Positions 50,959-62,500 are shown, numbered from the stretch's first letter. The stretch is 64,000 bases of DNA from Isochrysis galbana (GCA_018136815.1 CM030945.1:1742091-1806090), one strand, 5' to 3'. Translations and numbers: made by a program. The notes: a model not told the origin generated them from the sequence alone.

Positions 50959-51261
50959 CTACCCGGCGAAGGGTTTGAAGGCACCGCGCGTCGCCAACCA
51001 TGACATTGCGGCTTTGATGGCCTTGATGGATGGGACTTTACTCTCGATGGTTGGACCAAACATAAGCCGAAGGGTGGCCTTGGTGGCGTCCTCGTAATCT
51101 TTCTGGTTCAGTGTTACATTATTGGCATTTTCCAACCAGAACTTCGCCTTTTTCCTCGTCCTCTCGGGGCGCGCCCTCATGCCGAGCCAAGGCGACGCCG
51201 TTCTCGTCGCGTACGGGGTGCTCCTGGGCCTCTCCTTCGGGGTGCTCGCGGGGGGGCTCAT
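50959..51261 (-). CDS. Hypothetical protein, repeat-associated (100 aa)
   Basis: The C-terminal half reads like a folded protein (KAKFWLENANNVTLNQKDYE, KATLRLMFGPTIESKVPSIK, AAMSWLATRG). The N-terminal half is Pro/Arg-rich, while the overlapping frame there is acidic, so a frameshift is possible. About 45 bp upstream the minus strand has GCCTTCATTTGGTCTCC, resembling the start motif of the repeats at 48889 and 56480. This suggests a third, diverged, oppositely oriented family member. No domain recognised. Confidence 0.35.
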   Translation of the reverse strand: MSPPASTPKERPRSTPYATRTASPWLGMRARPERTRKKAKFWLENANNVTLNQKDYEDATKATLRLMFGPTIESKVPSIKAIKAAMSWLATRGAFKPFAG

Positions 51262-51779
51262 GGTAGGGTGAGAGTGAGGGAAAGGAGACCAAATGAAGGC
51301 AAGCCGCCTTCGGGGTGGTCATGGCGGGTACGTGTGTGGCCTAGGGGGCCGTATGCGTATGCGCGCACTATGAGGTGCGCTGAGCGCTGCGCAGATGACA
51401 GATGACGTCTTGCCTTCAGCAGACAGGCGATCAATCTCGGGCGGCCGACGAGTACGAGTGGGACGGATCAATAAGGAATCCGGTGTGATGAATACTCCGT
51501 TTCAAAATACGTGAATCACTCCCGCGGCGGGCGCCGCGGTTCTTTACCGGTAGAGCCCCAGAGCGTGTGCAAGGGAAAGGGAGGGAGGGAGGGGCGAGGG
51601 GGGAGGAGAATCGCACCATTTTCTGGCGAAGATTTTCTCGTGGCGGCAGTTGGCCCCCCTGGGAGTTTTGTTGTGGGCTTTGGAAAATGGTCAAAAAATG
51701 TCACCCCCCCCCCATATTAGTACTTAAAAAGCCCTGTTTGACCGCCCTACGCCCTACCAGTGGCAGATGGCATTGACAG

Positions 51780-52391
51780 TTGACAGCCCTCTGCTTCGTA
51801 CCCTGCGACAGTTGGGCGCGCCCACGCGCCCACAGCCCACAGCCTAAATTTGCTGACATTGGGCAACAACTGTCCGTCGTCTGGGACGCCCATCGCGCGC
51901 GCTCCCAGCCTCCTACTCGCCTGCTCGTCTCGAAGGACACTGTTGCGGGTAAAGGGGACCGCAACATCTACGCCGTCTTGCTCACCTTCGGCGGCGGCGC
52001 CATCATGCACCAAACGAAGAAGCTCGCTCTTGTCGTCGACTCCTCGATGGAGGCAGAAGGCATCGCCTCCTGCAAAGCCGCCGAGGGTGTCTCCTACGCG
52101 CGCGAGATCCTGCGCGCCATCGGCGTCCCGCTCGAAGGGCCCACCCTCGTCGGGACTGACAACCTCGCCAACATGCGCGTCGGCTCGCTGCGATCGGCCC
52201 CTTCTCGCGCGCGCCACTTCATGCGCCGATACCACACGCTCCTTCAGCGCGTTGCCGCCGGCGAAGTCGCCCTCCGCCACGTCGGCACAGAACACATGGC
52301 AGCCGATTTTCTGACAAAGTGGCTCCCCAAGCGCAAGCTCGACGCTTGCGTCCGTTACGCCACCAACGCCTGGGCCCACGCCTCCGCCTGA
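51780..52391 (+). CDS. Ty1/copia reverse-transcriptase-associated RNase H, N-truncated
   Basis: From about 51961 the protein is a copia-type RNase H C-terminal module: RNIYAVLLTFGGGAIMHQTK, LALVVDSSMEAEGIASCKAA, EGPTLVGTDNLANMRVGS, RARHFMRRYHTLLQRVAAGE, VALRHVGTEHMAADFLTKWL. Catalytic acidic residues in MEAE, GTDN and AADF are in place. Sequence before 51961 does not match the family. Integrase and RT are absent, so this is the 3' remnant of an element. It would degrade RNA in RNA-DNA hybrids if part of an intact Pol. Confidence 0.85.
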   Translation: MTALCFVPCDSWARPRAHSPQPKFADIGQQLSVVWDAHRARSQPPTRLLVSKDTVAGKGDRNIYAVLLTFGGGAIMHQTKKLALVVDSSMEAEGIASCKAAEGVSYAREILRAIGVPLEGPTLVGTDNLANMRVGSLRSAPSRARHFMRRYHTLLQRVAAGEVALRHVGTEHMAADFLTKWLPKRKLDACVRYATNAWAHASA

Positions 52392-52461
52392 ATCATTCGG
52401 CCCCGCCTCCACTCTCCCCGCCTTCTGCGATGCGCACGCCACCCCGACATCGGCTCTCGCA

Positions 52462-52860
52462 TCGGGGGGGTGTTGCGGGTAAAGGGGGGGCCTTGTACAC
52501 TTCCCCCCGTCCGTTCCGTTTTTAGGTCTTCCCGCGCGACTCCCTCTCCGTCGCCGCGCCCCAGTCCCCTTCTTCCCGTATCGTCCCGTATCGGTCCGCC
52601 CCCCCCTCTCCTCCCCGCGGAAGCCCTCTTCCCCCTCTCCCCTCCCGTCTCTCCCCGAGTGCTTCCTTGAGTTCCCGACCCCCTTTTGTCTATCTCTTTC
52701 CCGCGCGATTCCCTTCCCCCCCCCCGCGCGTGACGTTTTCTCTTGGTGTCTTGACTACGCTCCGCGCCATCGCTCGAGCGCCTTCCGTGCCCCCTTGTCC
52801 GTCCCTCGTTCCCGTTCTCGTGTCGCTGTGCCCCGTGATGGCTGAGAGTGCGCCCATGTC
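52462..52860 (+). repeat. Copia polypurine tract and start of its 3' LTR
   Basis: ATCGGGGGGG is followed by TGTTGCGGGTAAAGGGG at 52471, an LTR-type start just downstream of the RNase H stop. The LTR end is not identified and the end coordinate is nominal. TGTTGCGGGTAAAGGGG also occurs at 51941, right where RNase H homology starts. Confidence 0.5.
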
Positions 52861-53804
52861 TTCGGCCCCGTCCCCGCACGCTTCCTCGGCTCCCGATTGT
52901 TCACCCTCCATGCTCCAGTTGGGCCATACTTCTCATGTTACAGTTCAGCCTCCTCTCACACCCAGCCGCACCACAGCCACAGCTCCACAAGATTCACCAC
53001 AGACACTTTCGTCGACGCCGCGCGCCAGCAGCGCCGCCGCCAGGACCGGCGACTCAGTGGGCGCGCCCAGCGATGCCATGATGCCATGGTGCCATGGCCA
53101 TAGCGGTGGAGTGGCCGGAGGGGATGCCCTTGCCCCACGGTGGGTCGCCCGGCACCGTGGGGGTGGGGAGCCTGGCTTCCAAGCGATGTCCACGAAGGAC
53201 ACTGATGGCAGGAGTTGCGCGCGCACCAGGAAATGGCGGTACGCGGAGTAGAGTAGGCGTACTATCTTAGTACAAACCTAGCCAGGCTTTCGAAAAAGGT
53301 TAGTCTAAGATGCACCCAGGCTCTAGATACCCCGCGAGATGAGGCACACACGTTCTCAGTTCTCAACGTGAAGCAAGGGCGGCGAGCAGCAGGCGGAGCC
53401 GTTCAGGCCGGCTGCACCGTATCCCCTCAGGGCCGCTGCTTCCATGAACTCTTTTGTAAACTCGCCTATCTCGTTGTGTGTAGCTCCGAGCCCTGAGAAG
53501 GAGAAGGGAAGAGAGAGAGGGGGGGTCTGCGCGCCCGCCCCGCCGCCGCGGGGGGAGAGTGAAGTTGTGGACTCTCAGTCCCAACCTGTCCCCCAACCCT
53601 ACCCAATGTAAGGGGGGGGCGCGGGGGCGGGGGGCGGGGCGGGGGCGGGGGGGGGGGGGCGGGCGTGGCGCGGGGGGGCAGCGGCGCCCTGACCTCCGTG
53701 GACACTCCCGCGCGGCGCCCCGTCGTCCCCCGCGGCAGAGCCTCGGCGTTTCTTCTCTCTGCGGGCGGTAGACGAACTATCTATAGAGTGGAGGAACGCC
53801 CAGC

Positions 53805-53810
<6 letters not shown>
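52861..53810. other. Intergenic region without supported gene
   Basis: Proline/Arg-rich frames on both strands are compositional. G-runs lie at 53611-53680. No motif recognised. Confidence 0.4.
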
Positions 53811-53849
<39 letters not shown>

Positions 53850-54380
53850 CTGTGGCCAATCTGTTGGAAAACTGAAGACACCCTCGAGAGGATGATGAGG
53901 GTCGAATCGGGCGGGTGAGAGAGGGGTCTTCGGGAAGGGGGGAGAGAGAGAGAGACGCCGGGGCTCGGGCCAAGAAGAGAGGAGGAGAGAGAGAGGAGAG
54001 AGAGAGGGGAGAGGCAGGAGAGAGAGGGAAGGACTCTCTCAGCTGCGGGGTTCTTCCCCCCTCCGCCCGCGCCTCCCCCCCCCCCCAACCTTTCTCGGTT
54101 GTGGGACAGGAAGTTTTGCAAGTTGGCGATTCAACTCATCTCTCACTCTCTCTCTCTCCCCCACCCTCTCTCTCTCTATCCCTCTCTCCCTCCCTCTTTC
54201 TATCTCCCTCCCTCTCTCTCTCTCTCTCCCTCTCCCCGCAGTGTCCCTCAGAGAGAAAAAGGGGGAGAAACCGAGCGGGGGCACCGAGTTTCTCTCACCT
54301 CTCGCCGGCTCTCTCTCTCTCTCTCTCGGTCAACCCCTCTTTCCTCCTCCACTACTACTCACTCTCCCTCTGGTTCTCAG
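53811..54380. repeat. CT/GA-rich low-complexity region
   Basis: (CT)n at about 53808-53847, GA-rich 53940-54030, and CT-rich 54134-54330. It resembles the tracts near other gene starts in this window and precedes the ORF at 54390. Confidence 0.8.
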
Positions 54381-54389
54381 CACAACTCG

Positions 54390-54938
54390 ATGACGTTCCC
54401 TCTCCTCCTCTTCTTCTCTCTCTCCTCCGCACCGACCCTAGTTTCCCCGGCGGGTACCATGGGCCGGGGGGGGGGGGGGGGAGAGAGGAGAGAGAAGCGG
54501 GGACGAGGCCGTCGCCGGATGCCCAAGCGTACCTACATCACGGCCTTTGGCTCCGTCGATGTTGCGCCCTCCGAGCGTCCCCTCGGTCTTGTCCCTTCCA
54601 ACCCGGTCTTTCCGGTCACCAAGGCCGAGACTACGTCACCGGACGCCATCTGGTCTGCATCCCTTGCGCCGCTCTCTGCATCCTCGGCTCGCTCCTTCGT
54701 GAGGGCGTGTCCACAGCTTCCGCCACGGGATCTTGCGCCACTCGCTAGACACTCATCCTCTCCCTTTTTCGAGGTGCCGAGTCGGACCCCGCCGGGTTGC
54801 GACGCACTCTGCACCTTCGGGAACTTCAGTAGGGCTACCCCCATGCGCGGGGTCATTTTCAATAGCCAAAGTTTTACTCGAACATCAGCAGAGGTTGGTT
54901 TTCCGCTCTGCTCCAATTTGCTAGCTCGCGCTCAATGA
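54390..54938 (+). CDS. Hypothetical ORF with signal-like N-terminus
   Basis: 182 codons. MTFPLLLFFSLSSAPTLVSPAG could be a signal peptide. A Gly/Arg stretch from a G-run follows, then RTYITAFGSVDVAPSERPLG and Ser/Ala/Pro-rich sequence. No domain recognised. The G-run at 54465-54481 makes the frame downstream uncertain. It may be a first exon, or non-coding. Confidence 0.25.
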   Translation: MTFPLLLFFSLSSAPTLVSPAGTMGRGGGGGERREKRGRGRRRMPKRTYITAFGSVDVAPSERPLGLVPSNPVFPVTKAETTSPDAIWSASLAPLSASSARSFVRACPQLPPRDLAPLARHSSSPFFEVPSRTPPGCDALCTFGNFSRATPMRGVIFNSQSFTRTSAEVGFPLCSNLLARAQ

Positions 54939-55721
54939 GTGGCTCTTCTGTTCTGTGTGCCTACGAATTTCAACTTGTTTGTGCTGTGTTGTCCCCCCCC
55001 CTCCATCGATCACGAACTCAGATGATGACTTCGCAGGGGTGACAACGGGAGCATGGCTCAGCTCAGCGACGCTCATGAAAGGCGCCCACATCGAACCTTC
55101 TTGGGACCCTCGTGGCCTATTTTCTGATCCGCTAAAGACGCGATCTCTCATGGACACGTGAGCCCCTAGGCAACTCGAGAGCCGTGCACTCGCCATTACT
55201 TCCGCGCTCTTCATCGCGGAAATTCTCCCTTTCCACTCGATTTCTGGCTCTGCGGCACCTTCAGGATGCCGCTCAGCTCTTCACAAAATTCGGGTGCTTC
55301 CATGTGTTGGGCACCGCGGAATCTGCACCCTCTGTGGCGTGTGGTGATGCCAATTTTCTCTTCCAACATTGTGTCTCGTTCGAATCCCACATCGACTTTT
55401 CTGCGCAAATATCCTTGTGCCTGTCGAGCTGATGATTCGTCCGTTGTTGTCACGCGCTGATGCGCTATCCTGCTCATGCTCGGAACTTCCCGCTGACACA
55501 TCTCGTCTCAAGGGAAGAGTTCCATCCAGCCATAGCGCCACCATGTCATGGGGTTGGGTAGTGGCCCCATGACACCGGCTACCCACTGAAGGTAGGTCGC
55601 CCATAGGTGATAGTGATAGCTGCTTTTGTGCATACTGCATACAAATGAAAAATCTCTTAGAGTCTCGCCTCGCACGTGGCACTAGACATCTAGATCGTAG
55701 CCATGCCCATACTCCTAGCCT
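54939..55721. other. Intergenic region without supported gene
   Basis: No frame carries a known motif; a minus frame at 55281-55727 is not supported by composition or paralogy. Confidence 0.4.
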
Positions 55722-55990
55722 GGTCACTCACTAGGGGGGTGCTGAGGGCAATATCGGTAATGGGCAAATGGGAATGGAGGCCTAAATAAGCTTTCTATGT
55801 TCTGGTATGAGAGATCAGCAAAAAAAATGGGGGGTCATCCGGCAAAATATTCGAATTTTTTTTGAAAAATGGCAAATTTTAAGCCTCAGAAGACCAAGCG
55901 CTAAAAAGTATTTGGGCCCCCTCCGGTATATTTTACTGATGCCCTTCATGCTTCATGCAAGGCATGCACAACTAGTGACGGAGCCATAAG
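55722..55990. mobile_element. Left-end fragment of the GGTCACTCAC TIR transposon
   Basis: TAGCCTGGTCACTCACTAGGGGGGTGC, CGGTAATGGGCAAA, CCTAAATAAGCT, GTTCTGGTATGAGAGATCAG and CCCCCTCCGGTAT match 43680-43900 in order. No matching right end was found. Confidence 0.85.
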
Positions 55991-56479
55991 CTCTACCGCT
56001 ACCGGCTCACAAACTCCACGAAATGTGCTTCTCTACAAATTTTTAAGATCATCAACACGGATTGCGATTGACATCGATATGTACCTGAGTATAACTACTA
56101 ACAGCCGCTCACGAAACGCTACAATTGTTGAGACGAGAAGTCCCAACTTTGCACCAAGACTGGGCTGACTGCCGGCGTTTTGTTTGGTGTTGATCAAGTT
56201 GCACTAGGTGGCACACCAAGCACCATATTCACAAATGCCACCCTTGCAGCTACGCCAATCGCCGCAGCCGGCCGCGTGCACCCGCATGGTCACGCCAATC
56301 GTACAGGCCGCGCCCCGAAACCTCGTCGAAATCACCCATCCGCCGAGCCCATTGAACGTTGAGCCGTCGCCGAGTGAGGCCCGGAGAGCCCAACTTCGAG
56401 CCGATGGCGGGCGCGCTGCGTGGCTGCGGGCTGAGGGCTGAGCGGCGACACCGTAAGCCGTAAGCCGTCATTATTATAA
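55991..56479. other. Intergenic region without supported gene
   Basis: No coding signal or recognised repeat. Confidence 0.4.
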
Positions 56480-57117
56480 AGGTCGTTTGCCTTCATTTGG
56501 TACCCCTCGTTTCCAAATACGCGATGCGGGGCCACCACGAGGGAGTCCCAATCCTAGGGGTGGGACTCCCAAGGGGGGCGAGGGAGGGTGAAGGCGCGCG
56601 GGGGGGGGGGGGGGGGGCGGCCTCAGTCTCGGCCGCGTCACAGGTACCCCTCCTGCCCCTGCGCCCTGTCCCTGCGCCCCTGCTTTCCCTCTTTGTCGAC
56701 CCCACAACCTACTTTTATAAGTAGGGGTCAATGGGGGCCTCGCGCCCCCCTCTCTCCATCGCGGACACCCCCAGGGGTGGGCCCGTACAATCAACCACAG
56801 CCCACCGGCGACACCGCCACAGTAGACGACAACTCGTACCCATGACTTTCACTATGCAAGATGTGTTGCGTTTGGGATATGCTTACGATTCGGCAAGGCC
56901 CAGGGGTCCGACGACTCCACCGCGTAAGCGAAGTAGGGCAGAATCCACACGGTCTGACACCCCGGGGGGCGCCGGACCCCGGAAACCGAAGAACAAGAAC
57001 AAGGAAAGCAGGGGGGAAGGTCAAGGAGGAGGAGGCCCTAGCAGGCGAGGGAGAAATAGGCGATGTCGCGATGTCTTTAGCTGGTTAGAGCGTGCCCAGG
57101 CATTAGTATCATTATAG
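56480..57117 (+). repeat. Unclassified repeat family, copy 2, with small basic ORF
   Basis: Left segment 56480-56704 matches 48889-49077; right segment 56808-56985 matches 50050-50230. In this copy the two are only ~100 bp apart, without the AT-rich island. ORF 56842-57117 (91 aa) begins MTFTMQDVLRLGYAYDSARP, has TTPPRKRSR, then a very basic Gly/Lys/Arg stretch, and ends SWLERAQALVSL. The Lys/Arg content suggests a nucleic-acid-binding or nuclear protein; nothing more can be said. Confidence 0.6.
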
Positions 57118-58708
57118 TTAGGGCCTGGTAAAGGTTTTGTGCCCGAACCCCCAAATAAGTTTTGTGCAAAAGTTTTGCAAAAGTTTTGCGGCAAAAAGTG
57201 TCAAAATTGCACGCGTCACGCGTCCCCGTCAAGGTGTGCTTTAGCAACTATCCGTAAACTGATAGGGTCATGGAACGCGCGCCGCCTCCCTCCCCCGCTG
57301 CCGCGGCCCTCGCCGCGCTAGATGAAGTACTGATGGAGACACCGCTGTCGCCGAAGCGACCGCGCCAGGACGACCCAATACGGCTACATACTGATCTTCC
57401 CGACATTAAGGTGGCGTCGCCACCGATACCGGGGGGGGGGGGCACGAGAGCTTATCGGAGCGGGTGCGCGGTCTCGCGCGAACGCTGCGCGGGGCGAGCG
57501 AGCCCCCCCCCCCCCCCTTCCAGAGCCTGCTGGATAGACTGCTTGGGAACCCTCATGGTGACCCGATGGGCGATTGCGAGTGCTCCGACCCGGAATTTGA
57601 AGTGTTGTCGGAATTGAGCTGTGTGGAGGAGTTGGAGTAGAGGGAATGATGCTAACAAATTTTGGATAACTAGAAAGTATTTCGACCGGTCTACAATCCA
57701 AATTGGTGGTCCATCGAGAACGGAGTGAAGGCACATTGCTTATTGCACCGGAATTGACCCAGCCATATCAACTATAAATCTATAAATCGAACACTCCGGA
57801 TAGCACACTTGTCTGCATACCCGCGACACGCGCCCCAAATGCATGGCCAGGTAAATTGAATGTCCCCTAATTTTTGTTACAGCTGCCTCCCCAACATGGT
57901 CTGAGAGCTAGACGGACACCTATGCACGCGCACAAAATTCTTTTCCCCCACTTCAAAGACTCGTCAATTGCGGCTCCGGCGCCGTTGCGCTTGGCGAGCC
58001 GACCACACATATGCCATTCGGGTTTCGCGCCAGGTTGTGTGCGCCCGCACGGCCGGAAGCAGCCGTGGGCCGCCGGCCCATATACCCAAGAGGCCTCCCG
58101 CTACTCACACGGCACGCACAGCGTGCATCAGGCGGCCATCATACCCTCACGACCGAGCGCAGGTCCAGGCGCGGAGACGTGCCAGGCAAAGTCGCAAACG
58201 GCAGCCACGAGCTCTGTGGGCCGTGCATGCGGGCGCCCTTCCGGCGAAAGAGTCGCCATTTGACCCCTTTCCAATGGACCGACCGTCCTTCTCCCTCTGG
58301 CAGCGCCCCTCTCGACCCCATGCCCTGCCGAACGCCTTGCGCAGCCCCATACGAGTGCCCTTATCCGACCCCACCCCACCTCTGTGAGGCGGGTGCGCAG
58401 CTGGGCCATGCGCGCCATCGGTGGGGGCCACATACCCACTGATCACTCCGCCGGCCGCACGGGTCGTGCAGATGCCCTCCACAGCCGTCAGGCCCCATGG
58501 CAGCTGGAAGGGCTGGGCGCTTCGCGCGCCGCCCCCTCCCTCCTCGCCGTGGCGACGAAAGTGTTTCGCGATGTTTTTCGTATGTTTCGCGTTCGCGCCG
58601 TTTACCCCCCGATGTTTCGCGAAAGCTTTTTTCCGCCGAAACCGAAACCCCCCAAAGTTTCGTAAAAAGTTTCGCGAAACCCTTACTACTACTACCAGGC
58701 CCTAATTA
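57113..58708. mobile_element. Segment bounded by inverted TATA(G/A)TTAGGGCCTGGTA ends
   Basis: The left end TATAGTTAGGGCCTGGTA (57113-57130) is repeated inverted at the right as TACCAGGCCCTAATTATA (about 58692-58709), 17 of 18 matching. Next to each end is a run of short motifs: AAGTTTTGCAAAAGTTTTGCG on the left and GTTTCGCGAAA-type palindromes on the right. It encloses the MERAP ORF. No transposase is seen and no target duplication is certain. Confidence 0.5.
57270..57640 (+). pseudogene. MERAP ORF, repeat-encoded, with frameshift at a G-run
   Basis: ATG 57270 gives MERAPPPSPAAAALAAL and SPKRPRQDDP. After the G-run at 57431-57440 the annotated frame becomes unlike protein. The neighbouring frame instead continues sensibly (HESLSERVRGLARTLRGASE, then an acidic Cys-containing tail ending CVEELE at TAG 57640). 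A homologous start is at 22336 (minus). Possibly a small regulatory protein of a mobile element; unknown family. Confidence 0.5.
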
Positions 58709-58709
58709 T

Positions 58710-59571
58710 AGTAGGTAGTAGGTGTTAGGCCTGAATCTTCAGATTTTTGTAATGCTCTCCGGCTGGGGTTTGTATGATCTCCGTCCGGCTGAGGCTCGTT
58801 GAGGGGGGAGGGAACCGACCATCTCAGGGATGGGGACGGACTCCCCCTCCCCGCAACACAAACAAGAGGCCTGCCCGAACTCCACACTCCACACTCTAAA
58901 CTCTGAACAAGGCCCAAGGTAGCGCCGTAGCGCACCTGGGCCGGACCCCTGAAACCGAAGAAAGTGGAATTATGATGGGGGGAAGGGAACGAGGGGGAAC
59001 GTAGGGAAGTAGGGGCCATGTCGCATGTCGGTGAAGAGGTAGCGGATACCAAGTCCGTAGTCAGTGTGAGCCCAGAATCTTCAAATGTGTGTGTGTGTGG
59101 CAGTATGCAAATGGATAGCGCACGTCGCAGGCGCGGCCATAGATTATCATCGAGTAGTTGATTTTTTGTGTAAGGCCCATGCTCATGATACAAGAAACAA
59201 GAACACAATGTTCACATGTGGCAAGTCGCAGATGATGGACGACCAATTCCGGCAGCAATGAAGCCTGATCGGAGATGACTCAGCGCCGCCGACGAAGATT
59301 AGTACACGTCGGAAATAGCAGTCGTCGTAGAAGTGGTCGTAGTCGGAGAATGCAAATAGGTCTAACGTGCGAGTGTGACGCGCTGCAAGTTACAAGTGGC
59401 AGTGCACGCCAAACCTGCACCAAAGTCGCGTAGAGTAGCGCAACACCACAATGTGCCACATGCTTGTTGCCCTTATGGGACTTAGCGAAGACACCGATGC
59501 CGCTTTTCCCCAGGTGCAATGGCTCCAATACATGGACGGCTCCGTCTCCGTCAGAGCGGCTGCCCGTCATA
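58710..59571. other. Intergenic region without supported gene
   Basis: 3' flank of the phosphodiesterase gene. (TG)n occurs at 59086-59100. No coding signal. Confidence 0.45.
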
Positions 59572-62500
59572 TTAGTGCTCATCATCACACTCCACCATCG
59601 ACAATTGCTCAGCGCGTCTCCGCCCACCAGCTTCCACTGCGTTAAGGCCTCCCGCAGACACATAGTCGGCTTGGGCCGCTCCCTTCGTGTCCTCGCCTCC
59701 ACTCGTGTTGGTGTATTTCGCTGAGGAGGACTGCTGCGCCTTGAGCGACTCTTGTGCACGCAACACTCCCTCCCAATGTGTGCGCATTTCGGCCAAGTTG
59801 CGTAGGAGCGGGTCGACGGGAACTAGTTCATCGAAGGCGGTGTAGAGTGGCGCGACGATATACTTGTAGAAGGCCAGTTGAGAGGAAGCCACATTGGCAG
59901 TCTCCCTATCATATCCTGGTGTCAGTGGCAGGCCAAGCGCCTTCTCGCGGTCGCCTTGGTGAAAAAATTCCTGTGAGACACATCAAAGTACATTATGAGG
60001 CATGATTTCCGAGAGCGGTAGATAGAGGGAGTGGCAGCGCGGTAGATAGAGGGAGTGGCAGCTTCCTCGGCCATATGGGTTGCACCCGAGTTGGGCACAG
60101 AGACGAAGACGTCGAAAGCCAGGCAAAGAGATGAAGACGTAAAAGGACGTGAGCCATGAGAGGACAAACGCCAAGTGGCGTGTGGGGTAATGCGGGCCCA
60201 CCTGCATAACGCATTCAGTAAAAGCAAGGCAATATTTTTTGCCCTTTGAGACATTTCCTAAGTCCGCGACCTTGAGTGCTACCTGAGGCACGAAAGCTAG
60301 GCGTCGACGCGAACGTCCTCCTCACGAGTGCGAGCACAGGCAATCGAATCATATCTACCCGTGACATCGCTCGTGGTAAGTAAGGCCGCTGCCCGCAGGC
60401 GGGCAGCGTCTCGTCAAACAAGGACCACTCGCCTTCAAAATCAGCATCCGCTCCTTTTCAATCTCCTGCAACGTGGCTGTGGGCAGGTCGGAAGACGCCC
60501 ATCGTCGCCGTGAACAAAAGAGTGGCCGGTCTTCCGTCGCCTGGTGACGTGATCGAGAGAATATACTCAGCTCCTCCATGGGAGCAGCCTCCTGAGTGGG
60601 CGAGAGTCCCGAAGGCCCACTATGCCGCGCGGACGATCGCGACAAAGAGGGAGTGATTGTATATGGCATCGCATCGGAGGTGAGCGCAGTGAACTCGGCA
60701 AGGATGGAGGCATGCTTCTCAAAGTCCGTAGCAAGGACCTGCAGGGGGAGGAAGGGCATCTTAATGGGAGGAAGGGCATGTTCTTCTCGTACATACGCGC
60801 ACGCGCGCGAAGTCCCCCCCCCCCCCCCCTCAACGTAAGCGTAACGCGCATAGCCCCCCCCCCCCCCCTTGCGTAAGCGTAAAACCCACCATTTCTACGA
60901 GAGTCTCACGGAGCATTCGACGCGATTCGACAGGGAGTGATGCCAGAAGCCCGGATTTATGCAACATTCTAAATGCGGTTGCCAAATGATGCCGCTCGAG
61001 AACGGAGGAGTAGGCATAGCTGGGGGCGGGGATGATGGGGGAGGGGTTGATCATCGAAGAGCCCTTACAGTAAAGGTACGCCTCGGGGCACCAATAACTT
61101 CTGCGACGCAGGCACGCTCACCGTATCGCAAGCTCATCGTCGGCAGCGCAGTGGAAGCCATTGTTGCACCCATCGTGGCCAAGGTCGTGCACGATGGCAG
61201 CAATGAGCGCAGCGAGCATGTCGAGGGGCGTAGGAGCCACACCACGCAAACAGTCAGAGCAAGTCAACAACCAGTGCAAGCCGTGAGTCACGCATGCCGC
61301 ATGCACAGAATTATGGTAAGGAACGTCTTGGTACCCCTCCTCGACGAGGGCGAGGAAAGTCTACAAAGCAAACGGGAGCCGAGGGGTGGAGGAGAATGAA
61401 CGTATTGTGTCGGGGATTTGTGGTGGTGGTGGTAATTCGAGTACCGAAAGCAATGCGGTAGGAGGAGAATGAACGTGATGTGTCGTGTGTTTTTAGTGAG
61501 GGTGGTAATGCGAGTACCGATAGCCGTGACCCCGTGCGCCTCTTAAACAGTGCCACAGTGGTGGCACTTGACCAGAGCTGCGGCGACGGACCCCATTCGC
61601 CTCCGGTGGTTGCAAATTGAAGGCACAGGTGCAGGGAAGCTCATGGCCAGCCATAGCGCAATACTTGAGGCCTGGCGCTTGGACCTGAAGGCTCTTCGCG
61701 GAGATGCCTAGGGACTGTCTGATGGCGTGGCGCTCCAACAAAGCCCAGCCAAGAGCCGAAAGCGCATGTCCGCCCGTCAACTGGTCGAGCTCGACCATGT
61801 CAAAATTCCATGTGGTGGGCCCCTCTTCAAGAAGCATCAGCACGCGAGACTCCACTGCATTCGTAAGAGACGGCCTCGTCAGTGGATTGAGAAGTACTGA
61901 CATGAAGACCTCCATGGATTTTGAGTGGGTGATGCCCGCAAGCGGGGGTGTGGCACTCAACGTAGACCGAGCGCCCCTCTCCCCCTGAGAGCTCAGGCTG
62001 TTTTCGGATCCGGATCGAGACACGCCCGGACTGCCCAATGCCCACGGCCTAAGCCGGTCATCCAGCGGAGGCGTTGCTGCCGCTGACAACGTTGTTGAAA
62101 CACTGGACGGCGGGATTGTGTCCGCGCGAGACTCTCCTGCGCACGAGCGCAGATCGATGGTCGGGGCAAAGCTGGGTGAGGGTGCACAAGAAGCGCTAGT
62201 CGGGGAAATGAAAAGCTTAGTGCCCGACTCATCAAACGACGCCTTTCGTGTTTCAGATGCGCTGCACGCCGTCGCACTAGAGTTGACACATGCTTCGTCA
62301 TCGCTGCCTGTCTGGAGGTCTCTCCTCTCTCCGTTGAGCTCATCTGCAGCTTCAAGCTCCCGCCCAATTCTGGCTACAGCAGATTGGGGCATCTCCATGG
62401 CCTCCTTGCACGACTCCCCTGTTGGATCATCGATCCCCAAATCACCTCCGGTGGCGCGAGAGCGGCTAATGGACTTGCTCTGGCCGCTAGCTCCTCCCGA

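Noticed and set aside
50757-51059. 100-codon minus-strand ORF at 50757
   Set aside because: Overlaps the more protein-like frame at 50959-51261 and shows no motif.
57874-58442. Overlapping plus-strand ORFs of 129-143 codons
   Set aside because: Three frames are open together, as expected from GC-rich sequence; Pro/Arg/His-rich, with no motif.
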